A stretch of DNA of 16,946 bases from the NCBI GenBank assembly GCA_020859965.1, contig JAJBVF010000259.1, positions 1 to 16,946 on the forward strand, given 5' to 3'. Position 1 is the first letter of the stretch. Each line of letters opens with the position of its first letter. Below the pieces are notes generated by a model, which made no database searches, had not been told where the DNA came from, and worked only from the letters and a program-made list of their open reading frames with translations. Below are positions 6,590 to 14,203 of this stretch, in pieces. Origin of the DNA: Clostridiales bacterium. Lineage in GTDB: Bacteria > Bacillota > Clostridia > Lachnospirales > Lachnospiraceae. The position numbers and the translations under genes were made by a program.

Positions 6590-7696
6590 ATGGAGACGAT
6601 ACTTCTGAAGCAGATACAGATGCCGCTGATGAGCTGGTTTGAAGAAAATGCACGGGTACTTCCCTGGCGGGAGCACCCGTTGCCGTACTTTGTCTGGGTG
6701 TCGGAGATCATGCTGCAGCAGACCAGAGTCGAGGCAGTGAAGCCTTACTTTGCGCGCTTTACGGAAGCTCTTCCGGATATTCGGACTCTGGCGCAGTGCC
6801 CGGAAGATCAGCTGCTGAAGCTGTGGGAAGGGCTGGGCTATTACAATCGCGTTCGAAATATGAAAAAGGCTGCAAAGATCGTGATGGAACAATATGCCGG
6901 GCAGCTTCCATATCGATATGAGGAACTTTTGAAGCTTCCCGGGATCGGCAGTTATACGGCGGGAGCGATTGCCTCGATCGCCTATGGACAGGCGGTGCCT
7001 GCGGTAGATGGTAATGTACTTCGTGTGATCAGCCGTATCACAGAGGATTCAGAAGATATTGCGAAACAGTCTGTGAAAAAAAAGACCGAGGAGGCTTTGC
7101 TTGCGGTGATGCCCAGGGAGTGCCCCGGAACGTTCAATCAGGCGCTGATGGAGCTGGGGGCGATGGTCTGTGTGCCAAACGGCTTCCCACTGTGCGGGCA
7201 GTGCCCGGTGAGACATCTGTGCCGGGCGAACCTGGATCAGCGCCAGAGCGAATTCCCGGTGAAAGCGGGGAAAAAGGCTCGCAGAATAGAAGAACGCACG
7301 GTTCTGGTAATACGTGATAGTGTTCATGCAGCACTGCGGCGGCGACCGTCCCGCGGACTGCTGGCGGGACTTTATGAGCTGCCAAACTGGGAAGGACGTC
7401 TTGGACCGGAAGAGGCACTCGCAAAGACGGAAGAGAGCGGTTTTTCACCAATCCGGATCTGGCCTCTTGCAGAGGCAAAACATATTTTCAGCCATGTGGA
7501 GTGGCATATGAGCGGATATTTCGTACTCGTAGAAGAAAAGGATGAGGACTTTCGTGGAGAATGTGATGTTTCGGATAATTGCGGGATATTTTTCCCTGAG
7601 CCGGAGCGGATTAAAAAGGAATATCCGATCCCGGCTGCTTTTTCCGCTTACACAGAATACCTGTTTCAGATTCCGGATGCCCCTGATGAGGGTTGA
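6590..7696 (+). CDS. mutY: A/G-specific adenine DNA glycosylase MutY
   Basis: MutY removes adenine mispaired with 8-oxoguanine, preventing G-to-T mutations. The 368-residue protein has catalytic E39 (SEIMLQQTRV), a helix-hairpin-helix LPGIGSYTAG (116-125) and catalytic D140 (VDGN). A [4Fe-4S] cluster site is formed by C194, C202, C205 and C211. Here the first spacing is seven residues (C-x7-C-x2-C-x5-C), against six in E. coli. The C-terminal NUDIX-like domain (about 235-360) carries FSH at 300-302, the loop that contacts 8-oxoguanine. All key parts are present, so the enzyme should be active. The ribosome binding site is weak (GGAG about 13 bases upstream), but the N-terminus fits the family. 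Expression may depend on the 17-bp palindrome upstream. Confidence 0.95.
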   Translation: METILLKQIQMPLMSWFEENARVLPWREHPLPYFVWVSEIMLQQTRVEAVKPYFARFTEALPDIRTLAQCPEDQLLKLWEGLGYYNRVRNMKKAAKIVMEQYAGQLPYRYEELLKLPGIGSYTAGAIASIAYGQAVPAVDGNVLRVISRITEDSEDIAKQSVKKKTEEALLAVMPRECPGTFNQALMELGAMVCVPNGFPLCGQCPVRHLCRANLDQRQSEFPVKAGKKARRIEERTVLVIRDSVHAALRRRPSRGLLAGLYELPNWEGRLGPEEALAKTEESGFSPIRIWPLAEAKHIFSHVEWHMSGYFVLVEEKDEDFRGECDVSDNCGIFFPEPERIKKEYPIPAAFSAYTEYLFQIPDAPDEG

Positions 7697-7722
7697 ATCA
7701 TCTGATTTTTATTTAATATAAT
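7693..7722 (+). promoter_or_regulatory. Promoter of the glycosyltransferase gene
   Basis: TTGAAT (7693-7698) and TATAAT (7717-7722) are 18 bp apart. The -35 overlaps the mutY stop codon. The leader to the ATG at 7754 would be about 25 nt. Confidence 0.7.
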
Positions 7723-7753
7723 AGTCGAATATGATAATACAGAGGAGAAGGTT

Positions 7754-8776
7754 ATGAAGATTTTGACGATAGCGATTCCCTGCTATAATTCAGAAGCATA
7801 TATGGAAAAATGTATTCAGTCTATCCTGCCTGTAGGGGACGCAGTGGAGATCCTGATCGTAGATGATGGATCGACGAAGGATCGGACGCCGCAGATTGCG
7901 GACAGTTATGCGGCGCGTTATCCGGATATTGTGCGAGCGGTACATCAGGAGAATGGCGGACATGGGGAAGCGGTGAATGCCGGATTGCGCAACGCGTCCG
8001 GACGGTATTATAAGGTTGTGGACAGCGATGACTGGGTGAATACAAAGGGATTGGCGAAAATTGTCAGGCGGATGAAAGAGCTGGAAGAAGAGGGCGGCGT
8101 GGATCTGCTGCTTGCGAATTTTGTTTATGACAAGGTGGGAGCGCGGCATAAGCGTCTGATGCGTTTTACCAATGTATTTCCACAGGAACAGATTTTTACG
8201 TGGGATGAGATGCGGAAGATGCATCTGGCGCAGTACTTATTGATGCACAATATTTTTTACCGTACACAAATGCTGCGCGACTGTGGAATGGAGCTGCCGA
8301 AGCATACATTTTATGTAGACAATATTTTCGCGTTTCAGCCATTGCCATATGTAAAACGTCTGTATTATATGGATGTCAATCTGTATCATTATTTTATCGG
8401 GAGGGAAGACCAGTCGGTCAATGAAAGCGTGATGATCGGCCGGATCGATCAGCAGATCCGTGTGAATAAAATCATGATTGATGTGATGGCCGCAGAAAAT
8501 TTTTCAGATAAAAGCGAAAAAGTGAAGACTTACATGGCCAAGTATCTGACTAATATCATGACGGTGACTTCGATCATGCTGATTCTTTCCGGTACGGATG
8601 AAGCGTTGGCGAAAAAGGCGGATGTATGGGCCTATCTTCAGGAAAAGGATGAAACTCTGTACCGCTCGATCCGCCACAATATTTTCGGGATTTTCATGAA
8701 TCTGCCCGGAAAAGCCGGGCGAAAAGTCTCCATTGGCGCATACAAGGCGGCACAGAAGATTGTAGGTTTTAACTGA
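7754..8776 (+). CDS. Family 2 glycosyltransferase
   Basis: This enzyme probably transfers a sugar from a nucleotide-sugar donor onto a cell-surface glycan or lipid carrier. The 340-residue protein starts with the GT-A fold typical of family GT2: TIAIPCYNSEAYMEKCIQSI near the N-terminus, the nucleotide-binding DDGS (37-40), ENGGHGEAVNAGL (66-78) and the metal-binding DSDDW (90-94). The later part (about 200-340) is less conserved and has no clear membrane span, so the enzyme is cytoplasmic or loosely membrane-attached. GGAGAAGG precedes the ATG. There are no other polysaccharide genes nearby and it has its own promoter, so acceptor and product cannot be named. It is convergent with pyrI, with only 24 bp between the two coding regions. 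Confidence 0.88.
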   Translation: MKILTIAIPCYNSEAYMEKCIQSILPVGDAVEILIVDDGSTKDRTPQIADSYAARYPDIVRAVHQENGGHGEAVNAGLRNASGRYYKVVDSDDWVNTKGLAKIVRRMKELEEEGGVDLLLANFVYDKVGARHKRLMRFTNVFPQEQIFTWDEMRKMHLAQYLLMHNIFYRTQMLRDCGMELPKHTFYVDNIFAFQPLPYVKRLYYMDVNLYHYFIGREDQSVNESVMIGRIDQQIRVNKIMIDVMAAENFSDKSEKVKTYMAKYLTNIMTVTSIMLILSGTDEALAKKADVWAYLQEKDETLYRSIRHNIFGIFMNLPGKAGRKVSIGAYKAAQKIVGFN

Positions 8777-8800
8777 TCGGATTCAATATAGAACCTGGTA

Positions 8801-9241
8801 TTAATTTTTCTTTCGGGAAGCCCGGTACTTCTCTTCGCAGTACAGACAGCGGTACACTTCTTTTTCCGGATCGGCGAGAAAGAATACATGGTCCAGCTCC
8901 TGTTCAATCGAAGTGATGCACCGGGGATTTTTGCATTTGATGATATTGACCAGCCGTTTGGGAAGCTTTACTTCCTTTTTCTCAACGATCTCACCGTCTT
9001 TGATGATGTTGACTGTGATCCTGTGATCAATGTAGCCGAGTACATTCAGATCGAGGCGGTCAATCGGGCATTCGACTTTGATAATGTCTTTTTTGCCCAT
9101 TTTGTTGCTGTGGGCATTTTTGATGATCGCGACGCAGCAGTCCATGCGGTCAAGCTTCAGGTATTTGTAGAGCTCCATGCTTTTGCCGGCCTCGATGTGA
9201 TCCAGCACAACACCTTCGTTCAACTGTCCTACATTTAACAT
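8801..9241 (-). CDS. pyrI: Aspartate carbamoyltransferase regulatory subunit PyrI
   Basis: PyrI binds the catalytic subunit PyrB and makes it respond to CTP, UTP and ATP. The 146-residue protein has the N-terminal allosteric nucleotide-binding domain (about 1-98, including VVLDHIEAGKS) and the C-terminal zinc domain with four cysteines: C103-x4-C108 and C132-x2-C135. The zinc site is needed for contact with PyrB. The start overlaps the pyrB stop by 7 nt, so the two subunits are probably translated in a coupled way and in similar amounts. The presence of PyrI implies feedback control at enzyme level. The gene ends without an obvious strong terminator and faces the glycosyltransferase gene. Confidence 0.95.
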   Translation of the reverse strand: MLNVGQLNEGVVLDHIEAGKSMELYKYLKLDRMDCCVAIIKNAHSNKMGKKDIIKVECPIDRLDLNVLGYIDHRITVNIIKDGEIVEKKEVKLPKRLVNIIKCKNPRCITSIEQELDHVFFLADPEKEVYRCLYCEEKYRASRKKN

Positions 9242-10155
9242 ACTTCCACCTCCAGCAGTGTGAGAATCAGAGCCATCCGGACATATACGCCATACTGTGC
9301 CTGTTTGAAGTAAACGGCGCGCGGGTCATCGTCCACTTCGGTGGAGATTTCGTTGACGCGCGGAAGCGGATGCAGCACGAGCATGTCCTCTCTGGCAAGC
9401 TTCATTTTTTCTTTGTCCAGGATGTAGAAATCCTTCATGCGGATATAATCCTCTTCATTGAAGAAGCGTTCTTTCTGTACGCGGGTCATATAGAGAAGAT
9501 CCAGCTCCGGAATCGCATCCTCCAGGCGAACCTCCTCGCGGAAATCCTGATGGTTTTTGATCAGAACCTCATCACGGATGTTGTCAGGAATCCTCAGCTC
9601 TTCCGGAGAGATCAATACAAAATGAATATTCGGATAACGAATCAGAGCCTGAATAAGGGAATGAACCGTGCGGCCGAATTTCAGATCGCCGCAAAGACCG
9701 ATGGTGAAATCACCCAGCTTTCCCTTTAAGGAGCGGATCGTCAGCAGGTCAGTCAGTGTCTGCGTCGGATGCTGGTGCCCACCGTCGCCGGCATTGATGA
9801 CCGGGATGGATGATTTCATAGATGCGACAAGCGGCGCACCTTCTTTCGGATGGCGCATTGCGCAGATATCAGCATAGCAGGAAATGATGCGGATCGTGTC
9901 TGACACGCTCTCTCCCTTGGCTGCTGAACTGGAATCGGCCGAAGAAAAACCAAGTACACTTCCTCCCAGATTCAACATGGCGGCTTCGAAACTGAGGCGG
10001 GTTCTTGTACTTGGTTCATAAAACAGGGTCGCTAATTTTTTACCCTCACAGGAATGGGAATATCTGGAAGGATTGGCTTCAATATCATTTGCGAGATCGA
10101 GAAGCCGATCCAGCTCTTCCACAGATAAATCCAATGGGCTCATCAAATGTTTCAT
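9235..10155 (-). CDS. pyrB: Aspartate carbamoyltransferase catalytic subunit PyrB
   Basis: PyrB joins carbamoyl phosphate and L-aspartate to form N-carbamoyl-L-aspartate, the committed step of pyrimidine synthesis. I chose the ATG at 10155 (306 residues), which has an excellent GAAGGAGG site upstream; the open frame runs 25 residues further, but that part is not family-like. Active-site motifs are present: FYEPSTRTRLSFE (45-57, carbamoyl-phosphate binding), AKGES, GDGGHQHPTQ and LHPLPRVNEI. The length is normal. It is cotranscribed with pyrI and divergent from the RelA/SpoT-domain gene, with about 80 bp between the two starts. The space is too short for a PyrR-type attenuator leader. A dyad (10196-10230) upstream could bind a regulator. 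Confidence 0.96.
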   Translation of the reverse strand: MKHLMSPLDLSVEELDRLLDLANDIEANPSRYSHSCEGKKLATLFYEPSTRTRLSFEAAMLNLGGSVLGFSSADSSSAAKGESVSDTIRIISCYADICAMRHPKEGAPLVASMKSSIPVINAGDGGHQHPTQTLTDLLTIRSLKGKLGDFTIGLCGDLKFGRTVHSLIQALIRYPNIHFVLISPEELRIPDNIRDEVLIKNHQDFREEVRLEDAIPELDLLYMTRVQKERFFNEEDYIRMKDFYILDKEKMKLAREDMLVLHPLPRVNEISTEVDDDPRAVYFKQAQYGVYVRMALILTLLEVEVC

Positions 10156-10183
10156 TGTATCCTCCTTCAAAGTGAGATAAAAT
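10155..10183 (+). promoter_or_regulatory. Candidate promoter of the RelA/SpoT-domain gene
   Basis: TTGTAT (10155-10160) and TAAAAT (10178-10183) are 17 bp apart on the plus strand. This overlaps the pyrB ribosome binding site, so the two divergent units would share sequence. A weaker promoter for pyrB on the minus strand (TTGTTC at 10204-10209 with an AT-rich -10 near 10180-10186) overlaps it as well. Confidence 0.45.
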
Positions 10184-10195
10184 AATGCATCCTTT

Positions 10196-10230
10196 ATGGT
10201 GAAGAACAAAAGGATTCCGTCGTTCACCAT
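10196..10230. repeat. Inverted repeat between pyrB and the RelA/SpoT-domain gene
   Basis: ATGGTGAA (10196-10203) and TTCACCAT (10223-10230) are perfect 8-bp arms separated by 19 bp. The repeat ends six bases before the TTG start at 10236 and overlaps the likely pyrB promoter. It may act as an operator or as an mRNA hairpin that affects translation of the downstream gene. Confidence 0.5.
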
Positions 10231-10235
10231 GGTTA

Positions 10236-12386
10236 TTGAAAGAATGGGCTCTGTACAGCCCGACTAATCATACCTTATATCAGACGGAAATTCAAGAAAA
10301 ATTTAAGGGGATTTCAATCCGGTTACGGATTGACTTCTGTTGGGATTTTGAGTATTATGACAGAGGTTATCGTGTCGGGATATCAGGTTTGCCTGACATG
10401 AGTATACAGGTGGTGTTTTACGAAATGAATGAATATGAAATAGAAAGAACCATTTTTACAAAGGAAGAGCTTGCAGAACGCGTAAAGGTGTCGCCGGTAG
10501 TGGAATCCGATCTGAAGCGGATCATCACAGACCGGATGGAACAGTGCGGTCTCTATTTTCGTGTGTTTTCAAGGATTAAGACGGCTGCTTCCATGGCCCG
10601 CAAATTCGAACAGAAGGATTACGGCAGGGATCGTAAGCTTCAGGATCTGGTCGGTGTGCGGATCAATCTTTATTTTGACGATGATGTGGAGATCTGCAGA
10701 TATATTATGGAGCAGACGTTTGAAGTCCTGGAATGGTCGACTTCCGAGCGTACAGAGGATGAGTTCAAGCCGACGAAGCTGAACGGTGTGTTTCGCCTGC
10801 CGGAGTATCTGAAGAGCGAAATCTCGGCAGATACCTGGGATATGAGCATTGACGACACATTTGAGATTCAGATTAAGACCATGTTTTTCGAGGGCTGGCA
10901 TGAGATCGAGCATGATATGCGCTATAAGGGGGAAGAGCTATGGGTGAATTATCAGGGCTTTTCCCGGTATCTGAACAGCATTCTGGCAACACTGGAGCTG
11001 TGTGATAAATCCATGGTGACACTTTTTGAGGATCTGGGGCATACGTTGTACAAGGCCGGGCGCTGGAGCGATATGATCAAGAGCCATTTTCGCGTGAAGA
11101 TGAGCGATACCTCTCTTTATCCGGAAGTAGAGGAGCTTCTGAACAGAGATCTGGAAAACGGGGATAATATCGCTAAGGAAATTTATAAGACGAACCGGAT
11201 TGTGCTGATTGATCAGCTTCTGAAGCGCAGCCGCCGCGTCCCGATCAATGTCAATACGATCATTGCACTTTTGAATGACGGCGTATTTCACGACAGCCGT
11301 CTGACTACGATCTTCCGTAAACGGGATGTTTACAATGACGGGCGCGAGGAAAGCCTTGCGGAATCCCGCCACTACGAGCTGCGGCCTTTAAGCAGGCAGA
11401 CGGTCTTTCAGATGTGCACGGAAGTGGATGGCAGCCGCATGAAGAATGAGTCCGGAAATTCACCCGAGACGATCTTTTCAGCCTGTGTCGATCTGATCTA
11501 CGACTGGATTGTGAAAAAATATGGCCAGCTGTTTAAGAATATGCCGACACAGCCGTCGACGTATCACGCAGATATTCTGGCATACCATGTGGCGGTGAAC
11601 CTTGACTATGAGAAAAAACGAATGAATATGCATGTGCGGCATATGGATCCGGAGGTGGGCGGACGTATCTGGTATTCGGAAGCGAGCCTTGAGATTAATG
11701 AGATAGAGAAGGTGTATCTCCGTGTTTCAAACGGTTATGCTGAGGCAAAGAAGGACGATCATCCGGAGCGTGAGGGTGCAGGCACCTTTTTCAGCTATCC
11801 GGGTTACTATAAATCCATTGTGGATACGGTAGGCATATTCAACGGCCTGCCCTGCTCGAACCGCAGAAGGATCATCCGCGAAGAAATGCTTCCGGGACTT
11901 GAGACTGCTCTGCTGGACCGGAGCCGGAATTTCCCAATCGTCATCATCATCTCAAAAGAGGATGAGGAGGGAATGATGGACGAGGACTGGCTTGGCCAGT
12001 TCCGCGTCTCAGATTTTACGCGTACTGTCTGCAGGTATGCGCATGTTCTTACCTGCTATGAGGACGTGGGCAGGAAGCTGGCGGAGCGGCTGCGTCGGGA
12101 TCATATTTTTATGCCCGCTGATGATCAGACATTTGATGCAGCCTGTTTTCCGCGGCTGTATATTTTCTGGCCGGAAGGTGATATTGATGACTTTGGACCG
12201 GAGGATGTGGAAAACTGCAGCTTTGGCCGCCACCTCGAAGCGCGCAGCGATGCCCGTACGTACGATATCGTCCGCGGCGGGCAGGCTCTGTACCATAAGG
12301 TGGTGACAGACCTGCGCGACTGGAATGTGGCGGCGGATATGTGGGACGGCTTTCAGTTGGAGATCATGACGGAAATCCCGCGCTAA
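10236..12386 (+). CDS. RelA/SpoT-domain protein with large unrecognised C-terminal half
   Basis: This 716-residue protein has a RelA/SpoT nucleotidyltransferase domain at about 95-240. Visible elements are SRIKTAASMARKF (112-124, with R113, K115 and K123 as likely ATP contacts), LQDLVGVRI (D137, metal binding), EIQIKT (E210, catalytic) and WHEIEHDMRYK (221-231). In known synthetases a GYxSxH-like loop stacks the acceptor nucleotide; here the matching place reads KLNGVFRLP (181-189). A change of acceptor or loss of activity is possible. About 480 residues follow. They include a helical part just after the catalytic domain and, at 566-646, PIVIIISKEDEE, YAHVLTCYED and RLYIFWPEGD, which look like a separate alpha/beta domain that I cannot name. 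There is no HD hydrolase, TGS or ACT domain of the long Rel type. The TTG start at 10236 is a best guess: no ribosome binding site is evident and the next in-frame ATG is codon 54. It lies between pyrB (divergent) and prfC. Confidence 0.8.
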   Translation: MKEWALYSPTNHTLYQTEIQEKFKGISIRLRIDFCWDFEYYDRGYRVGISGLPDMSIQVVFYEMNEYEIERTIFTKEELAERVKVSPVVESDLKRIITDRMEQCGLYFRVFSRIKTAASMARKFEQKDYGRDRKLQDLVGVRINLYFDDDVEICRYIMEQTFEVLEWSTSERTEDEFKPTKLNGVFRLPEYLKSEISADTWDMSIDDTFEIQIKTMFFEGWHEIEHDMRYKGEELWVNYQGFSRYLNSILATLELCDKSMVTLFEDLGHTLYKAGRWSDMIKSHFRVKMSDTSLYPEVEELLNRDLENGDNIAKEIYKTNRIVLIDQLLKRSRRVPINVNTIIALLNDGVFHDSRLTTIFRKRDVYNDGREESLAESRHYELRPLSRQTVFQMCTEVDGSRMKNESGNSPETIFSACVDLIYDWIVKKYGQLFKNMPTQPSTYHADILAYHVAVNLDYEKKRMNMHVRHMDPEVGGRIWYSEASLEINEIEKVYLRVSNGYAEAKKDDHPEREGAGTFFSYPGYYKSIVDTVGIFNGLPCSNRRRIIREEMLPGLETALLDRSRNFPIVIIISKEDEEGMMDEDWLGQFRVSDFTRTVCRYAHVLTCYEDVGRKLAERLRRDHIFMPADDQTFDAACFPRLYIFWPEGDIDDFGPEDVENCSFGRHLEARSDARTYDIVRGGQALYHKVVTDLRDWNVAADMWDGFQLEIMTEIPR

Positions 12387-12387
12387 A

Positions 12388-12454
12388 ATAGTGGAAACAG
12401 TTCGGAACAGTATCAAAATGAAAAGACATAAATCGAAAATATTTTGTCCACTAT
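12388..12454. repeat. Inverted repeat upstream of prfC
   Basis: ATAGTGGA (12388-12395) and TCCACTAT (12447-12454) are perfect 8-bp arms 51 bp apart in the short region before prfC. The right arm touches a TATATT stretch (12454-12459) that may be a -10 element. Inside and beyond it, TTCGGAACAG (12401-12410) recurs as TTCGGTAACAG (12458-12468). Function is unknown; a regulatory site is possible. Confidence 0.35.
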
Positions 12455-12481
12455 ATATTCGGTAACAGATGGAGGATCATA

Positions 12482-14068
12482 ATGAGTAATATTACTGAAG
12501 AGATAGAAAAACGGCGTACCTTTGCCATTATTTCCCACCCGGATGCGGGCAAGACGACGCTGACAGAGAAGTTTCTTCTCTATGGCGGCGCGATCAATCT
12601 TGCCGGTTCGGTAAAGGGAAAGGCGACGATGCGCCATGCCGTATCGGACTGGATGGAAATCGAGAAGGAGAGAGGTATCTCGGTGACTTCGTCAGTGCTG
12701 CAGTTCAATTATGGCGGCTATTGTATCAATATTCTGGATACGCCCGGACATCAGGATTTTTCTGAGGATACCTACCGCACACTGATGGCGGCGGATTCCG
12801 CCGTGATGGTAATCGATGCGTCCAAGGGAGTAGAGGCACAGACAAGAAAGCTTTTTAAGGTCTGTGTGATGCGTCATATTCCGATTTTTACCTTTATAAA
12901 TAAGCTCGACCGCGACGCGAACGATACCTTTGAACTGCTGGATGAGATTGAAAAAGAGCTGGGCATAGCGACCTGTCCGATCAACTGGCCGATCGGTTCC
13001 GGTAAGAATTTTAAGGGAGTCTATGAGCGGACGAGCCGTAAGGTGACTACTTTTACTGATACCCAGAAAGGGACAAAGGCTGGTGTGGCGACGGAAATCG
13101 ACGTGGATTCGCCGGAACTGGAGGCCTTCATTGGGACGGAGAACAAAGATACTTTGCTTGAGGAAATCGAGCTGTTGGATGGAGCATCTGCGGAATTTGA
13201 CCAGGATCTGGTCAGCAAAGGGGAACTGTCTCCGGTATTTTTCGGTTCCGCGCTGACAAATTTTGGCGTAGAAATTTTTCTGAAGCATTTCCTGCAGATG
13301 ACGACGCCGCCTCTGCCGCGCAAAGCGGACTGCGGCATCGTAGATCCGATGAAGGAGGATTTCTCCGCGTTTGTATTTAAGATTCAGGCGAATATGAACA
13401 AAGCTCACCGCGACCGTATCGCGTTCATGCGCATCTGTTCCGGAAAGTTTGATGCGGGTATGGAAGTCTATCATGTCCAGGGAAACCGGACACAGCGTCT
13501 TTCCCAGCCGCAGCAGATGATGGCGCAGGAGCGGCATGTCGTGCAGGAAGCGTATGCCGGAGATATCATCGGTGTGTTTGATCCGGGTATTTTTTCCATC
13601 GGCGATACGATCTGCATGCCGGGCAAAAAGTTTGCCTATGAGGGGATTCCGACCTTTGCGCCGGAGCACTTTGCCCGTGTGCGTCAGATGGACACAATGA
13701 AGCGCAAACAGTTTGTCAAAGGGATCTCACAGATTGCACAGGAAGGCGCGATCCAGATTTTTCAGGAATTTAATACCGGCATGGAAGAGATCATTGTCGG
13801 CGTGGTCGGTGTTCTGCAGTTTGATGTCTTAAAATATCGTCTGGAAAATGAATACAATGTGGATATTCGCCTGGAGACACTGCCGTATGAGTATATCCGC
13901 TGGATTGAAAATGAGGACTTTGATCTGGAGCATCTCGTCGGCACTTCGGATATGAAGAAGATCCGCGATCTCAAAGGACGGCCGCTGCTTTTATTCGTCA
14001 ACAGCTGGTCGGTCGGCATGGTACTTGATCGCAACGAAGGGCTAGTTTTGTCAGAGTTTGGACGGTAA
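12482..14068 (+). CDS. prfC: Peptide chain release factor 3 (RF3)
   Basis: RF3 is a translational GTPase that recycles release factors RF1 and RF2 from the ribosome after termination. The 528-residue length is normal. The G domain has G1 SHPDAGKT (18-25), a switch I region (MEIEKERGISVTSS), G3 DTPGH (86-90) and G4 NKLD (140-143). The beta-barrel domain II and C-terminal domain III follow, with VGVLQFDVLKYRLENEY typical of RF3 and separating it from EF-G and TypA. GGAGG lies just upstream of the ATG. The gene follows the RelA/SpoT-domain gene by 95 bp, and whether it has its own promoter is unclear. All motifs are intact. Confidence 0.95.
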   Translation: MSNITEEIEKRRTFAIISHPDAGKTTLTEKFLLYGGAINLAGSVKGKATMRHAVSDWMEIEKERGISVTSSVLQFNYGGYCINILDTPGHQDFSEDTYRTLMAADSAVMVIDASKGVEAQTRKLFKVCVMRHIPIFTFINKLDRDANDTFELLDEIEKELGIATCPINWPIGSGKNFKGVYERTSRKVTTFTDTQKGTKAGVATEIDVDSPELEAFIGTENKDTLLEEIELLDGASAEFDQDLVSKGELSPVFFGSALTNFGVEIFLKHFLQMTTPPLPRKADCGIVDPMKEDFSAFVFKIQANMNKAHRDRIAFMRICSGKFDAGMEVYHVQGNRTQRLSQPQQMMAQERHVVQEAYAGDIIGVFDPGIFSIGDTICMPGKKFAYEGIPTFAPEHFARVRQMDTMKRKQFVKGISQIAQEGAIQIFQEFNTGMEEIIVGVVGVLQFDVLKYRLENEYNVDIRLETLPYEYIRWIENEDFDLEHLVGTSDMKKIRDLKGRPLLLFVNSWSVGMVLDRNEGLVLSEFGR

Positions 14069-14097
14069 GGAACTGCCGCATGAAAGACAGTATTCCC

Positions 14098-14125
14098 TTG
14101 CAAATAAAGCAGGTTTTGATATAAT
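14098..14125 (+). promoter_or_regulatory. Extended -10 promoter of the Asp23-nusB-xse operon
   Basis: TTGCAA (14098-14103) and TATAAT (14120-14125) are 16 bp apart, and TG at 14117-14118 makes an extended -10. A perfect inverted repeat of 10-bp arms (14123-14132 and 14142-14151) overlaps the -10 and the start of transcription, a typical place for a repressor site. Confidence 0.75.
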
Positions 14126-14151
14126 GATGATAGCAGAATTGTATCATCATT
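14123..14151. repeat. Inverted repeat over the operon start
   Basis: AATGATGATA (14123-14132) and TATCATCATT (14142-14151) pair perfectly around a 9-base centre. There is no T-run, so it is not a terminator. It could be an operator, or a hairpin at the 5' end of the mRNA. Confidence 0.5.
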
Positions 14152-14203
14152 GCAGATTTATCAGGGGCAAAAGTCAGGAGCAGAACAGAACAGGAGGTTG
14201 TCT

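Noticed and set aside
8704..8720. A GC-rich hairpin GCCCGG/CCGGGC
   Set aside because: It lies inside the glycosyltransferase coding region and is not followed by a T-run; it is probably coincidental.
12692..13669. A 325-codon open frame on the minus strand
   Set aside because: It is antisense to prfC, whose motifs are intact, and its composition (many His, Arg and Leu) is typical of a shadow frame.
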